A DNA stretch of 64,000 nt, from positions 615,055 to 679,054 of the forward strand of contig NZ_HG964936.1 of the NCBI RefSeq assembly GCF_000613245.1, given 5' to 3'. Source of the DNA: Mycobacterium asiaticum DSM 44297 (lineage in GTDB: Bacteria > Actinomycetota > Actinomycetes > Mycobacteriales > Mycobacteriaceae). Below the pieces are notes generated by a model. It did not search any database and had not been told where the DNA came from. It saw nothing but the letters and a program-made list of their open reading frames with translations. The position numbers and the translations under genes were made by a program. Shown one piece after another: positions 46,466 through 58,800 of the stretch (position 1 is its first letter; every line of letters starts with the position of its first letter).

Positions 46466-46882
46466 ATGCCACCGAAGAAAGCATCCGCCGGCGGTCCCAA
46501 GAAGGGGCAGAAGACCCGCCGCAGGGAAAAGAAGAACGTTCCGCACGGTGCCGCCCACATCAAGAGCACCTTCAACAACACGATCGTGACGATCACCGAC
46601 CCCCAGGGCAACGTCATCGCCTGGGCGTCGTCGGGTCACGTCGGCTTCAAGGGCTCGCGGAAGTCGACGCCGTTCGCCGCGCAGCTGGCCGCGGAGAACG
46701 CCGCCCGCAAAGCTCAGGAGCACGGGGTGCGCAAGGTCGACGTGTTCGTCAAGGGCCCGGGCTCGGGCCGCGAGACCGCGATCCGTTCGCTGCAGGCGGC
46801 CGGCCTGGAGGTCGGTGCGATTTCCGACGTCACGCCGCAGCCGCACAACGGCGTCCGCCCGCCCAAGCGTCGGCGCGTCTAG
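46466..46882 (+). CDS. rpsK: 30S ribosomal protein S11
   Basis: The 138-residue protein has the S11 core [20 protein letters not shown] and [20 protein letters not shown], and ends [13 protein letters not shown]. It lines the platform near the E site. It lies 3 bases after rpsM. Confidence 0.97.
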   Translation: MPPKKASAGGPKKGQKTRRREKKNVPHGAAHIKSTFNNTIVTITDPQGNVIAWASSGHVGFKGSRKSTPFAAQLAAENAARKAQEHGVRKVDVFVKGPGSGRETAIRSLQAAGLEVGAISDVTPQPHNGVRPPKRRRV

Positions 46883-46897
46883 GAGGGTTGAACTGAT

Positions 46898-47503
46898 ATG
46901 GCTCGTTACACCGGACCCATCACCCGCAAGTCGCGCCGGTTGGGCACCGACCTCGTCGGCGGCGACCAGTCCTTCGAGAAGCGGCCCTACCCGCCCGGCC
47001 AGCACGGCCGGGCGCGGATCAAGGAGAGCGAATACCGTCAGCAGCTACAGGAGAAGCAGAAGGCTCGCTTCACCTACGGCGTGATGGAGAAGCAGTTCCG
47101 TCGCTACTACGAAGAGGCATCGCGCCAATCCGGCAAGACCGGTGAGGAGCTGCTGCGCATCCTGGAGAGCCGGCTGGACAACGTGGTGTACCGCGCGGGT
47201 CTCGCGCGTACCCGACGGATGGCCCGCCAGCTGGTCACCCACGGCCACTTCTCGGTCAACGGCGTACGCGTCGACGTCCCGAGCTACCGGGTGTCGCAGT
47301 ACGACATCATCGATGTGCGCGACAAGTCGCTGAACACGGTGCCGTTCCAGATCGCGCGGGAGACCGCGGGCGACCGCCCGATCCCGAGCTGGCTGCAGGT
47401 GGTGGGGGAGCGGCAGCGCATCCTGATCCACCAGCTGCCCGACCGTGCGCAGATCGACGTCCCGCTCACCGAGCAGCTGATCGTCGAGTACTACTCGAAG
47501 TAA
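46898..47503 (+). CDS. rpsD: 30S ribosomal protein S4
   Basis: The 201-residue protein is of the zinc-free actinobacterial type (no N-terminal CxxC) with an S4 RNA-binding domain at LDNVVYRAGLARTRRMARQLVTHGH. It begins MARYTGPITRKSRRLGTDLV. S4 nucleates 30S assembly and often autoregulates its operon. AGGAGGGTTGAACTGAT precedes the ATG. Confidence 0.97.
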   Translation: MARYTGPITRKSRRLGTDLVGGDQSFEKRPYPPGQHGRARIKESEYRQQLQEKQKARFTYGVMEKQFRRYYEEASRQSGKTGEELLRILESRLDNVVYRAGLARTRRMARQLVTHGHFSVNGVRVDVPSYRVSQYDIIDVRDKSLNTVPFQIARETAGDRPIPSWLQVVGERQRILIHQLPDRAQIDVPLTEQLIVEYYSK

Positions 47504-47555
47504 CAGACTTCCGGCGCTGCGACCGCAGCGGCGGACACCTAACGGCATCAAATAG

Positions 47556-48629
<1,074 letters not shown>

Positions 48630-48647
48630 GCTCCAAGCAAATCCGTC

Positions 48648-48673
48648 CCGGTCCTACCTGATACGGGGACCGG
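48648..48673 (+). terminator. Hairpin between rpoA and rplQ, possible attenuator
   Basis: CCGGTCC (48648-48654) and GGACCGG (48667-48673) form a 7-base stem with a 12-base loop just before the TAGGAGA ribosome site of rplQ. There is no U-run, so a partial terminator or processing/stability element is possible. Confidence 0.35.
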
Positions 48674-48694
48674 CCCCATTTAGGAGAAGTCGCA

Positions 48695-49339
48695 ATGCCC
48701 AAGCCCACCAAGGGCCCCCGCCTCGGCGGGTCGTCTGCGCACCAGAAGGCGATCTTGGCCAACCTGGCTACCTCGTTGTTCGAGCACGGCCGGATCAAGA
48801 CCACCGAGCCCAAGGCCAGGGCATTGCGGCCGTACGCGGAGAAGCTGATCACCCACGCCAAGAAGGGCACGCTGCACAACCGCCGCGAGGTGCTCAAGAA
48901 GATCCGGGACAAGGACGTGGTGCACACGTTGTTCGCGGAGATCGGGCCCTTCTTCTCCGACCGCGACGGCGGCTACACCCGCATCATCAAGGTCGAGCCG
49001 CGCAAGGGTGACAACGCTCCGATGGCCGTCATCGAACTGGTGCGGGAGAAGACGGTGACGTCCGAAGCCGACCGGGCGCGGCGGGTGCAGGCCTCGAAGA
49101 AGGCGGCGCCCGAAGCGGCGGCCGCGGCACCGCAGGCCGCCGTTGAGCCGGAAGCGGTGGACGATTCGGCCGCCGACGAGGCTGCGACCGACACCGAAGC
49201 CACTCCGGAGGCTGCGGCTGCGACGCCGCAGGCGGGCGTCGAGAGCGACACCGAAGCCAGCGAAGGTGCCACCGAGGGCACCGACGAGGCCAGCGCAGAA
49301 GCCGCCGACGAGGCCGCTGACGAGGCACCCGAGAATTAG
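48695..49339 (+). CDS. rplQ: 50S ribosomal protein L17 with long acidic C-terminal extension
   Basis: The L17 core (residues 1-118, [27 protein letters not shown]-like and [12 protein letters not shown]) is followed by about 95 residues made mainly of Ala, Glu, Asp and Thr ([40 protein letters not shown]). Total 214 residues; the M. tuberculosis protein is about 180. The tail is low complexity and probably disordered. The truA start lies inside its coding region in another frame. Confidence 0.95.
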   Translation: MPKPTKGPRLGGSSAHQKAILANLATSLFEHGRIKTTEPKARALRPYAEKLITHAKKGTLHNRREVLKKIRDKDVVHTLFAEIGPFFSDRDGGYTRIIKVEPRKGDNAPMAVIELVREKTVTSEADRARRVQASKKAAPEAAAAAPQAAVEPEAVDDSAADEAATDTEATPEAAAATPQAGVESDTEASEGATEGTDEASAEAADEAADEAPEN

Positions 49340-50180
49340 CGAAGTCGTCCGTCTGCGGTTCGACATCGCTTACGACGGAACGGATTTTGCGGGTTGGGCG
49401 GCGCAAGCGGGTTTGCGCACGGTCGCCGGTGTGCTCGATGAGGCACTGACGACCGTGTTCCGCGCGCCGGTGCGGCTGCGCGCGGCGGGCCGCACCGACA
49501 CGGGTGTGCACGCCACCGGGCAGGTGGCGCACGCCGATGTGCCGGCCGATGCCGTGTCGAATGCCTACTCGCGGTCTACCCGTCGCGAGGATCCGGAGTT
49601 CCTCTCGCTGGTGCGTCGGCTGGGCAGGTTCCTGCCCGCCGACGTCCGGGTGCTGGACATCGCCCGGGCGCCGGCCGGTTTCGACGCACGGTTCTCGGCG
49701 TTGCGCCGCCATTACGTCTACCAGCTGTCGACCGCGCCGTACGGGGTGGTGCCACAGCGGGCACGGTTCGTCACCGCCTGGCCGCGCCCGTTGGACGTGG
49801 ACGCCATGACCGTCGCGGCTCGAGAATTGTTGGGGCTACACGATTTCGCCGCCTTCTGCCGTCGTCGCGAAGGCGCCACCACAATCCGGGAACTGCAGCG
49901 GCTGGACTTCTCCCGCGACGGTGACCTGATCACGGCACACGTCAGCGCCGACGCGTTTTGCTGGTCGATGGTGCGATCGCTGATGGGGGCGCTACTGGCC
50001 GTCGGCGAACACCGGCGCACACCGTCGTGGTGCCGCCAATTACTCGGCGCGACAGAGCGATCCAGCGATTTCGCGGCCGCACCGCCACAGGGACTGACGC
50101 TGGTTGCGGTGGACTATCCGCCCGACGATGAACTCGGTGCCCGTACGCTGATCACCCGCGACATCCGTTCGCCCCGTTAG
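49266..50180 (+). CDS. truA: tRNA pseudouridine synthase A
   Basis: The GTG at 49266 gives 304 residues with an Arg/Pro-rich start before the conserved core [19 protein letters not shown]. The catalytic Asp is in [17 protein letters not shown], followed by [15 protein letters not shown] and [19 protein letters not shown]. TruA makes pseudouridine at tRNA positions 38-40. No start codon exists between the rplQ stop and the core, so a start overlapping rplQ by about 74 bases is required, as in M. tuberculosis. The end overlaps the convergent cutinase by 4 bases. Confidence 0.9.
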   Translation: MPPRAPTRPAQKPPTRPLTRHPRISEVVRLRFDIAYDGTDFAGWAAQAGLRTVAGVLDEALTTVFRAPVRLRAAGRTDTGVHATGQVAHADVPADAVSNAYSRSTRREDPEFLSLVRRLGRFLPADVRVLDIARAPAGFDARFSALRRHYVYQLSTAPYGVVPQRARFVTAWPRPLDVDAMTVAARELLGLHDFAAFCRRREGATTIRELQRLDFSRDGDLITAHVSADAFCWSMVRSLMGALLAVGEHRRTPSWCRQLLGATERSSDFAAAPPQGLTLVAVDYPPDDELGARTLITRDIRSPR

Positions 50181-50836
50181 AGTTTACCGGCGACGAAACT
50201 TGCGGCCTGGTTGGTCAGGCCGGGCACATACCCGGTGTGTGCCTTCCACTGGTTGCCGTCCGAGCAGATCGGGTCGCCCTCATTACACAGGTCGACGATC
50301 TTGCCGTCGAACTGGAAACTCAGTGCGTTCATCAGTCCGCCGGCTCGTCCCGAGGGGTTGCCGAACAGGGCCACCGCGGCGACGTGCTCGGCGGCATCGG
50401 ACGGCAGCGGCTGGGTGAAGCCGAGGCCGGGTAGCGGTGCGGCGGTGACGATGTCGATCACCGCGGCGCCTTGAGAGTATCCGCCCAGAATGAGCTTGGT
50501 GCCCGGGCAGTTGTTGACCATCTGCTGCACGTGGTCGCTGGCATCGTTGGCGCCGTCGGTGGCGGCGAGAAAGTCCTTATTCGCCGGATAGTTCACCCCG
50601 TAGGCGCCGATGTTCTTGCCCGTCTTCTGTCGGAGCGATCCGACCAGCGCATTGCCCACCCGGCCCAGACCCGGCGGTTCACCGGTTCCGCGCGCGAAGA
50701 CCACTTCGGCGTCCGGGCAGGACGCGTGGGCCGGCGGCGCCAGCGGCGGGGCAACCAACAGCGCGGCGGCCGCGAGTGCGGCGGCCGCGAGTGTGGCGAT
50801 GCGGGGTCGCTTGCAGCCCAAGGGGTTCAGCCTCAT
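50177..50836 (-). CDS. cut4: Cutinase-family esterase (Cut4/Rv3452-like)
   Basis: The 219-residue secreted protein has an N-terminal hydrophobic signal (residues 11-36) ending APPAHA-SC, and the cutinase triad Ser121 (GGYSQGAAV), Asp188 (CNEGDPICS) and His200 (WKAHTGYVP). [17 protein letters not shown] is the mycobacterial cutinase-like start of the mature enzyme. It hydrolyses carboxyl esters or lipids outside the cell. The order matches Rv3452-Rv3451 beside truA. Confidence 0.88.
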   Translation of the reverse strand: MRLNPLGCKRPRIATLAAAALAAAALLVAPPLAPPAHASCPDAEVVFARGTGEPPGLGRVGNALVGSLRQKTGKNIGAYGVNYPANKDFLAATDGANDASDHVQQMVNNCPGTKLILGGYSQGAAVIDIVTAAPLPGLGFTQPLPSDAAEHVAAVALFGNPSGRAGGLMNALSFQFDGKIVDLCNEGDPICSDGNQWKAHTGYVPGLTNQAASFVAGKL

Positions 50837-50868
50837 GGACCGAAATAGTAGGGGCTACCGGACCCGTG

Positions 50869-51663
50869 TCAGCGCACCTGCACCACCGGCGCGGTGGCCG
50901 GTGCGCCGGGTACCTGCGGCACCGAGCCCGGAGGTACCAGCGGCAGCTGCGGAAGGGGCAGCTGGCCGGGCATGTGCGGGACGCCGTTCATCAGCTTGGG
51001 TGCCACGAAGGCGGCGCCCTGCGTGGTGTAGGTCGGGACGTAGCCTTCGGTGTGGCCGGTCCACTCGTTCCCGGCCCCGGCGTGGCAGATCGGGTCGGTG
51101 GGGTTGCAGTAGTCCACGGCCTTGGCGCCCAGCAGCGCACTCTTGGTCGGAAGCGACCCGCCGGCACGATCGGCGATGTCGCCGAACGTCACGACCGCCG
51201 CGATGTTGCCGGCGTATTCGGGCGGCAGCGAGCTGCCGAAGCTGATGCCGCCGATCGGCACACCGGCCACGATGTCCATCACCGAGGCGCCCTGTGAGTA
51301 ACCACCCAGGACAATCTTGGTGTTCGGACAGGACGACGCCATTTTCTTGACGTGCGAAATCGTGTCGTTGGCACCGTCGCCGCCGTGTAGCTGCAACTTG
51401 CTGGCCGCATAGTTCACCGCATAGGTGTCGATGTTGACTCCGGGCGCCTGCTGGCGCAGCGAGTCGACGAACGCATCGCCCACCCGGCCCAGGCCGGGCG
51501 GCTCGTTGGTCCCTCTGGCGAAGACGACCTCGGCATCCGGGCAGTCGTCGGCGGACGCCGACGGGGTTGCGCCGAGCGGGTTGACCAGCAGAACAGTGGC
51601 CGCCACAGCGGCGGCGCCCACACCGGCCCGACCGGCTAGGCGGATGATGGGGTCTTTACGCAC
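50869..51663 (-). CDS. cut3: Cutinase-family esterase (Cut3/Rv3451-like), leaderless start
   Basis: From GTG 51663 the protein has 264 residues: signal sequence near residues 6-38, Ser123 (GGYSQGASV), Asp190 (CNPTDPIC) and His204 ([10 protein letters not shown]), and a Pro-rich C-terminal tail (residues 222-264). GTG 51663 is chosen because TATAAAAT on the minus strand ends exactly 7 bases before it. ATG 51696 would add 11 residues. It is paralogous to the neighbouring cutinase (shared [23 protein letters not shown]). Surface or secreted lipid esterase. Confidence 0.86.
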   Translation of the reverse strand: MRKDPIIRLAGRAGVGAAAVAATVLLVNPLGATPSASADDCPDAEVVFARGTNEPPGLGRVGDAFVDSLRQQAPGVNIDTYAVNYAASKLQLHGGDGANDTISHVKKMASSCPNTKIVLGGYSQGASVMDIVAGVPIGGISFGSSLPPEYAGNIAAVVTFGDIADRAGGSLPTKSALLGAKAVDYCNPTDPICHAGAGNEWTGHTEGYVPTYTTQGAAFVAPKLMNGVPHMPGQLPLPQLPLVPPGSVPQVPGAPATAPVVQVR

Positions 51664-51670
51664 CTGGGGA

Positions 51671-51678
51671 ATTTTATA
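51671..51678 (-). promoter_or_regulatory. -10 element TATAAAAT for leaderless cut3 transcript
   Basis: On the minus strand TATAAAAT is followed by 7 bases and the GTG start. This is unusually AT-rich within GC-rich DNA and fits TANNNT with the transcription start at the start codon. Confidence 0.5.
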
Positions 51679-51748
51679 CGGCGGCCGGCGGAGCATCATC
51701 TCCGCGCCTGTGGATAAGTGCACGCAGCGGGCCGGTGAGCGGCCTACC

Positions 51749-53170
51749 GTGAGGCGACTCGGGCAACGTATTGGGGGTGCAGGGCGGCTGGACACCACCA
51801 CCTGGCTGCACGTCAGCGCATACCGATACCGCAGGAGGCGCCTGGAGCGCGCGTTGCTGGGTGGCGATCATCGCGCGGTCGACCGCTCGCGGCGGATTGC
51901 GCTGGTGCTTGGTGCTGTGCTTTCGGCGGTGGCCCTGGCCGGAACCGGCTTGATGGGTCGCCTGCGACCGCAACTCGCACTGTCCGACGCACCGATTGCC
52001 ATGGGCCAGGTATCGGGCGCCTTGTACGTGCGGGTGGGCGACACCTGGCATCCGGTGCCGAACCTGGCCTCGGCGCGGCTGATCGCGGGTACGGACGCCA
52101 ATCCGCGACCGGTGCGGGAGTCTGACCTGGCGCGCGCCAAACGTGGCCCGTCTCTCGGCATCCTGGGCGCACCGCAGCAGCTCAGCCCGGCGCTGCCGGC
52201 GGCGGAGTCGGTCTGGACGGTTTGCGACGGCGAGGGTGACGCGGGGACAACTGTGCTTGTCGGGCCACCGGCGGGGACGTCTGAAGGCGCCTTGGGCGCT
52301 GACCGCGCGTTTCTGGTCGCCACCGATCCCGGGGCCCAGCCCTACCTGTTTTACCGCGGTTCCCGCGCGTTGGTCGACTTGACGGATCACGCGGTGGTGC
52401 GCGCGCTGAACCTCTCGGGGCAGACTCCGCGTATCGTGTCGCCGACTTTGCTGAGCGCCGTCCCCGAGGTACCGGCCATCGCCGTTCCCCGAATTCGACA
52501 GGCGGGCGGACCGCCGCGAGCATGGCTGCCCGGGATTCCGGTGGGCACTGTGTTGCGGATCACACGCGCAGGGGGCGAGGAGCACTACGTCGTGCTGGCC
52601 GACGGGGTTCAGCGCATCGGGCAGGTCGCCGCAGACCTGCTCCGGTTCGGCGACGCGCAGGGCAGCGTCAACGCCGTCACGGTAGCGCCCGACGCGCTGC
52701 GTAACGCACCGATCGTCGACGGATTGCCGACCGCTGCGTTCCCCGAGCGGGCGCCTGTGTTGGACATGACTGCGGTGGTGTGCGCGGTCTGGACGCCGGC
52801 GCGATCGGGTCCGGCCGGTATCGCCCTGGTGGCGGGCAGCGCTGTGCCCCTGCGGGCCGGAGAGCAGCCCGCGAGCTTGGCGCAAGCCGACGGCCGCGGG
52901 CCGGCCGTGGACGCCGTCCAATTACCGCCTGGCCGCAGTGCGTTTGTGTCGGCGCAGCCGCTGACCGGCACCAGCCCTCGCAGCGCGCCGCGCTTCCTCG
53001 TAACCGAGAGCGGAGTGCGGTTCGCCGTTGCCGACGACGAGGCGGCCCACGATCTCGGTCTCCCGACGACGCCAGCGCCTGCACCGTGGGCGGTGCTGGC
53101 GGCGTTGCCATGCGGACCGGAGCTGAGCAGGGCGAAGGCGTCAGTCGGCCGGGACACGCTGGCGCCGTAG
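51749..53170 (+). CDS. eccB4: ESX-4 type VII secretion membrane protein EccB4
   Basis: From GTG 51749 the protein has 473 residues. It has a short cytoplasmic segment with [20 protein letters not shown], one transmembrane helix near residues 50-70 and a large periplasmic repeat domain ([50 protein letters not shown]). These are EccB signatures. The 3' end overlaps the convergent mycP4 by 30 bases. It is divergent from cut3. No start with better support was seen upstream. Confidence 0.9.
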   Translation: MRRLGQRIGGAGRLDTTTWLHVSAYRYRRRRLERALLGGDHRAVDRSRRIALVLGAVLSAVALAGTGLMGRLRPQLALSDAPIAMGQVSGALYVRVGDTWHPVPNLASARLIAGTDANPRPVRESDLARAKRGPSLGILGAPQQLSPALPAAESVWTVCDGEGDAGTTVLVGPPAGTSEGALGADRAFLVATDPGAQPYLFYRGSRALVDLTDHAVVRALNLSGQTPRIVSPTLLSAVPEVPAIAVPRIRQAGGPPRAWLPGIPVGTVLRITRAGGEEHYVVLADGVQRIGQVAADLLRFGDAQGSVNAVTVAPDALRNAPIVDGLPTAAFPERAPVLDMTAVVCAVWTPARSGPAGIALVAGSAVPLRAGEQPASLAQADGRGPAVDAVQLPPGRSAFVSAQPLTGTSPRSAPRFLVTESGVRFAVADDEAAHDLGLPTTPAPAPWAVLAALPCGPELSRAKASVGRDTLAP

Positions 53171-54439
53171 TCGCCGGAGCGTGACTGAGGCTACGGCCAC
53201 CAGCAGCACCACGAGACAGCTGGCGGCGCCCCGAAAAGCGGTGTCGCGCGGCCGCTTGTCGGACGGCTGCCGTGTCGTTGGTGCGGGCAAGTCCACCGGC
53301 CTCGAGCCGGGTGTGCCGATCTGCCCGACGGTTCCGGTGCTGATCGCGGCCAGCGCGTCGATGACGCCGTTGCCGACGGCCGGATCCCAACCCGCCGGCG
53401 GATGGTGGGCGGTCGTCTCGATGCGCTGCATCACCCCACGCGCGGTCAATGCCGGAAAACGCGCCCGGATCAGCGCGGCAAGGCCGCTCACCACGGGCGC
53501 GGCATAGCTGGTGCCGGACAGCGGTTGTCCGGCAACGCTATTGACGATCCCGTCGTTGATCGGGCTCAGTGAGGTCACGCCCTCACCGGTCGCGGCAACG
53601 TCGACCCAGGGCCCGGCCAGGGTGAAAGAGGACGGCACGCCCTGAGGATTCACCGAACCGACGGTCAGTACGTAGTCGTCGTACCAGGCGGGGCTGACGG
53701 CGGCCGGTTGCGGCGGGCACTGCGATGCGCCGCCGCTATTGCCGGCGGCGGCCACCACCACCGCGTTCTTGACGTCGACCGCGTATGCGATCGCCGCGCC
53801 CAGGGCGCGGTCGTCGAGCGTGTCTGCGGACGCGACGCATGCCACCGACGAGATGTTGATGACCGTCGCGCCCATATCCGCTGCGGTACGGACTGCTTTC
53901 GCCATTGTCTGAACATCGCCGAGGCCCCGACCGGACCGGTCGCCTACGGGGGAGAACCGGGTGCTGGATTGCCGGATACTGATCACCGTGGCCTCGGGCG
54001 CTACGCCACTGAGCTGGTCGGTTTCGGAAGCCCTCGCCGCGATTATCCCGGCCACCAGCGTGCCGTGTGCGTCGCAGTCCTGGGTACCGTCACCAACCGA
54101 CACGTAGTCACCGCCGGCCACCAAGCTCGATAACCGGGGGTGGCGCCGGACACCGGTGTCGATCACCGCGACACGTTGCCCGGTGCCCCGGCTGAGCTGC
54201 CAGATCCGCGGCAGGTCCATGTCAGCGACCTGGGCAGGCATACCGGTCAGGGCCGGGTCCGCGGCTGCCGCCGCGCACACCTCTCGCTGCACGGTGGGCG
54301 CGGACGGAGACGGTAATGCGGCTGCGGGTAGCCAGTTTTCGTCGACCGGTGGTGGTGAGACCGCACGGGCCAACGGTGTGGAGAACGGCGCCATCAACGC
54401 GGCCGCGAGCAGCAAGCGAGCCACCGCGCGGGCCGTCAC
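53141..54439 (-). CDS. mycP4: ESX-4 subtilisin-like protease mycosin-4
   Basis: From GTG 54439 the protein has 432 residues with an N-terminal signal helix (residues 5-26), the catalytic triad Asp94 (VAVIDTGV), His125 (CDAHGTLVAG) and Ser311 (SGTSYAAP), oxyanion Asn234, and a C-terminal transmembrane helix (about 406-424). Mycosins stabilise the ESX membrane complex and cleave substrates. Its GTG overlaps the eccD4 stop by 3 bases (GTGA), so the two are co-translated. Confidence 0.92.
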   Translation of the reverse strand: MTARAVARLLLAAALMAPFSTPLARAVSPPPVDENWLPAAALPSPSAPTVQREVCAAAAADPALTGMPAQVADMDLPRIWQLSRGTGQRVAVIDTGVRRHPRLSSLVAGGDYVSVGDGTQDCDAHGTLVAGIIAARASETDQLSGVAPEATVISIRQSSTRFSPVGDRSGRGLGDVQTMAKAVRTAADMGATVINISSVACVASADTLDDRALGAAIAYAVDVKNAVVVAAAGNSGGASQCPPQPAAVSPAWYDDYVLTVGSVNPQGVPSSFTLAGPWVDVAATGEGVTSLSPINDGIVNSVAGQPLSGTSYAAPVVSGLAALIRARFPALTARGVMQRIETTAHHPPAGWDPAVGNGVIDALAAISTGTVGQIGTPGSRPVDLPAPTTRQPSDKRPRDTAFRGAASCLVVLLVAVASVTLRRLRRQRVPAD

Positions 54440-55761
54440 GCGCTCAACAGGTCCAGGCCGCGGACTGCCCCGAAGGCGCCACAGGTCCAACAAGCCAACG
54501 GCGCGGCTGCGGCCAGCGTCACACACCCCAGAGCGTCGACGCCGCGCCGCGCGACCGGCGAGAGCGAGATTGAGGGTGCGATGAAGCCCAGGTACATAGC
54601 CGCTGCGGCCGAGGCCGTCGTCACCGCGGCGATCCACGGTCCGCGGGGCGGCAAGTGCCCGGCCGCGATCACCAGAACAACTGCGGCAGTGACCATTCCG
54701 GTATAGGCGAACACCAACTTTCGTCTGCGATCCAGCCGGGCGTGCAGTAGCAGCAGTCCCGCCGTCAGGGCGGCAAGGAGAATGGCCCGCCGGCTGGTAA
54801 GCGCGGCGACCACGGCAGCCGTGCCGGCGCCGACCGCGAAAGCGGCCCGCAGACTGGTCAACCAACGATCGGCGTGAGCTGTGTTGTCTGCCACTGTCCT
54901 GTCGTCGGGGAGTCCAGGTGACAGACCGGCCAGCCGCATCGAGAGCCGGGGTGCCACCTCAATCAAACCCAGACATGACAGCGCGGTCACCGCTCCGACG
55001 ACGTGGGGCGGTGCCGCTGTCAACACGGCGGTCGTCGCGGCCGCCGCGCCGATCAGCGCGCAGCAGGCCAGCGCGGTCAATACGGTTACCCCGCAGGAGA
55101 TCAAGCGCATCGACACGACGGCCGAGGCGGCAACCGCCATGGCGGCGAGCAGCACGTGCGGACCGCCGGGGGCGCCAGGAACGGCGACCAGCCCAGTGAG
55201 CGCGGCGAACATGGCGGCGATAAGGCTCAAGGTCAGCGCGGCCGTGGACTGGCGGTAGATCCGCTGTACCGCTGCGGCCAGGAACAGCGCGGCGACCGCT
55301 GCGAAGCCCGTCGTAAGAGCGCTATTCAGATCAGGTTGATTGGTGCTGAACGTGTTTCGGATCAGCGCTAGCCCACCGGCGGCGGTCACGGTTACCGCAC
55401 CGAGCGCGGCGGTGACGTGGGACGTATCCCGCGGCTGAGCCGGATCGCCCAGCCCGGCCAGTGCCGTCTCGGCCTCGTCCGTGCGGGGTCGGCTGGGTGG
55501 CCGGGGCGCTTCGCGGTGCAATACGAGCGTGGCGCCGTCTTCGATGCCGTTCTGCGCGAGGGTCGTCGCACCTAACAGCGGTGGTCCGCCCAAGGTACAG
55601 AGCAGGTGGCGGTCTGGCACCGGGTCCGGACCGCCGAGCAGGTCGACGATGGCCGGGATCAGTGCGGTTACTGGGAGGTCGGCGGGCAACGCTAAATCGA
55701 CGTCGCCGCTGCCGCTGTGGACGGCGACGCGGCGCATATTGGTTGTGGATACTGGGTCCAT
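54436..55761 (-). CDS. eccD4: ESX-4 type VII secretion membrane channel EccD4
   Basis: From ATG 55761 the protein has 441 residues: an N-terminal ubiquitin-like domain (residues 9-88, RRVAVHSGSGDVDLALPADL) and about eleven transmembrane helices (for example ALTTGFAAVAALFLAAAVQR, AAMAVAASAVVSMRLISCG). The longer frame to 56067 is unsupported and runs into the divergent eccC4. It forms the polytopic part of the ESX-4 membrane complex. Confidence 0.9.
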   Translation of the reverse strand: MDPVSTTNMRRVAVHSGSGDVDLALPADLPVTALIPAIVDLLGGPDPVPDRHLLCTLGGPPLLGATTLAQNGIEDGATLVLHREAPRPPSRPRTDEAETALAGLGDPAQPRDTSHVTAALGAVTVTAAGGLALIRNTFSTNQPDLNSALTTGFAAVAALFLAAAVQRIYRQSTAALTLSLIAAMFAALTGLVAVPGAPGGPHVLLAAMAVAASAVVSMRLISCGVTVLTALACCALIGAAAATTAVLTAAPPHVVGAVTALSCLGLIEVAPRLSMRLAGLSPGLPDDRTVADNTAHADRWLTSLRAAFAVGAGTAAVVAALTSRRAILLAALTAGLLLLHARLDRRRKLVFAYTGMVTAAVVLVIAAGHLPPRGPWIAAVTTASAAAAMYLGFIAPSISLSPVARRGVDALGCVTLAAAAPLACWTCGAFGAVRGLDLLSA

Positions 55762-55871
55762 CAGCGGGACGGTAATCGGACCTCGACTCTCAAGTTTCCC
55801 CTTGTCCACAGGTGGCTTGCGACGAAAATCTGTGCGGCATAACGTCGTCGAACTGTGACAGTGGTGACCGA

Positions 55872-58800
55872 GTGATCGAAATCGCTGCACCGCCCGAGGT
55901 GCCGCAGACGGAACCGAGCCGGCTCGCCGTGCTGCTGCCCGTTGCGCTGTCAGCCGTTGCAATGGCAGTGGCTGCCGGTGTAGCGGTCGCCGGCTCGCCG
56001 GTGGCTCGTAACCCGACCTATCTGCTGTTCCCGGTGATGATGTCGGCCTCGGCAGTGGTGACCGCAATCGCCGGTCGGGGTCGGCGCCGCGGCGCGTCGA
56101 TCGATGCAGACCGTGACGAGTACCTCGCGTACCTGAGCGAGATGAGCAGTCAGGTGACCGAAGTCGCCGGTGCGCAATACATGTCGCTGATCCGGGAGTT
56201 CCCGGAACCCGAATGTCTGTGGACGTTGAGCGCTGATCCCCAGCTGTGGGCGCGGCGGGTGAGCGACTCCGAAGGCGCCCGGGTCCGGGTTGGAGTCGCG
56301 AGGCAGCCGCTCGGCACCCGTCTGGTTGCCGCCCGGATTCCGTCTGAACGGCGCTGCGATCCGGTCACCGTGACGGCGATGCAACGGTTTCTCGAATTGC
56401 ATGCCACGATCGAGGCGCCGACAGTGCTGCGGCTGCGCCCCGGTCACGCGGTCACGGTCGACGGGGACGGCCGGCAGGTGCGGGGCATGCTGCGCGCCGT
56501 CGTTTGCCGGCTCGCGTGCTGCTATGCGCCGGAGGACATGTCGATCGTCGGCGTCGGCGTCGGGTGGGATTGGCTGAAGTGGTTACCGCACAATCGTCAT
56601 CCCGGACTGACCGACGGGTTGGGGCCGGCGCGAATGGTGTATCGCAGCGTCGCGCAGGCCCGTATCGCACTGTCCGCGGGGGCGGCGCCGCTGGTGGTGG
56701 TGATCGTCGACGTGCCTGACGCCGAGCCGGTCCCGGGTGCGATAAGTCTGGTAGTCGGCCGTCACAGGACATCCATCGTGATCCGGCACGCAGACGGGCA
56801 GCAGACATTGACCTGCCCGGACCAGCTTTCTGAGCTTGAGGCAACCGTGTGCGCGTGCCGCCTGCTGGCCCGCGCCGGCACGGCACCGCTCGCAGGGGGC
56901 GGCCTGTTCCTCGATTTTGACAACCCGATTGCCCTGTGGCGCAACCAACGCCGGCGCGACCGGCTGAGTGCCCCGATCGGTACCGCAGTCGACGGGCAAC
57001 CGGTCAACCTGGACATCAAAGAAGCGGCCGAACAGGGCATGGGGCCGCACGGGCTGTGCGTGGGAGCCACCGGGTCGGGAAAGTCGGAACTGCTGCGCAC
57101 CGTCGCCCTGGGCATGATCGCGCGCAACTCACCCGCGGTGCTCAACCTGCTACTGGTGGATTTCAAAGGCGGAGCGGCGTTTCTCGACTTTGTACCGGCA
57201 CCGCACGTGGCGGCCGTGATCACCAACCTTGCCGACGAAGCACCGCTGGTCGTCCGAATGCGCGAATCGCTTGCCGGCGAGATCAGCCGGCGACAGCGGC
57301 TGCTCCGCGCGGCGGGCTGTGCCAGCATCAACGCCTACGAGCAGCGCCGCGCGGACTCCGATCCGCTACCAACACTTTTCATCATCGTCGACGAATTCTC
57401 CGAGTTGCTCAGCCAGCATCCCGACTTCGCGGACATGTTCGTGGCAATCGGCCGGCTGGGGCGGTCGTTAGGGATGCACCTTTTGCTGGCCAGTCAGCGC
57501 CTCGATGAAGGAAGGCTGCGCGGGCTCGAGGCACATCTGTCCTATCGCCTGTGTCTGAAGACCTTGTCCGAGAGCGAATCACGAACCGTGCTCGGTACAA
57601 CTGATGCCTACCACTTGCCCAACGCACCGGGTGCCGGCCTCCTGCGCACCGCCGGCGGGCAGCTGATCCGATTCCAGAGCGCGCTCGTCTCACAACCGGG
57701 TGCGCCCGCCCGGCCCATCAGCACCGAGCCTGTGGTGCCACGGAGGTTCACCGCTGAACCCGTCGGGGAAATCACCGAAGCCATCCCAGTGCCGGCGCCG
57801 TCCGTCCTGGACGTCGTCCTCGCTCGGGTCAGGGACCAAGGACCGCCCGCGCACCCGGTATGGCTGCCGCCGTTGAGCACTGCGCCGACCGTTGGCTCGC
57901 TGTTGCGCGACGGCGAGCTGGCGGATTTGTCCGTGCCGATCGGTGTGGTGGACCGGCCCTACGAGCAGTCGCGCACTGCGCTGATGGTCGAGTTGTCCGG
58001 CGCCGCAGGCAATATCGCGGTGGTGGGTGCGCCCCGGGCGGGCAAGTCGACGGCACTGCGCACGCTGCTCACCGCGCTGGCCGCCACTCACGTCCCCTCG
58101 CGGCTGCAGTTCTACTGCCTGGACTTCGGTGGCGGAGGGTTGTTCGCGCTCGATGATCTGCCGCACGTCGGCGCGGTGGCCGGGCGGTCCCAGCCTGGAC
58201 TCGTCGGGCGCATCGTCGCCGAACTGGAATCGATTCTGCGAACGCGGGAGTGCCCCGCCCGAGACGGGCGCGGTATGGACTCCCCTGATGTGATACTCGT
58301 CGTCGACGGCTGGGCGGTGCTAAGCCAGCAGTTCGACGGCCTCGAAGAGACCATCACCAGAATTGCGGCGCAAGGACTTTCGTACGGTGTGCACGTCGTG
58401 CTGTCGGCATCGCGCTGGGCGGAGATCAGGCCGGCGCTGAAAGACCAGATCGGCACGCGCATCGAGTTGCGGCTCGGTGATCCGGCGGACTCCGAACTAG
58501 ACCGCAGGCGAGCCCGAGAGGTGCCCCGCGACCATCCCGGTCGCGGTCTGAGCCCCGAGGGCCTGCACATGCTGATCGCGCTGCCGGAGCTGGAGAGCGT
58601 CGACTTCCGCCGCGACGGTTCCGCGGCGCCGCCGGTACCGCAGATGCCCGCCCGGGTGAACCACGGGGGCATCCTGGCCGGCAGCGTGGCCGGCGCCGAC
58701 GGACGGATGCTGCTCGGGCTCGGCGAACCCCGCTTGCAGCCGGTCTTCGTCGATCTCGACAACGGCCGGCACCTACTTGTATTGGGCGACAACAGATGCG

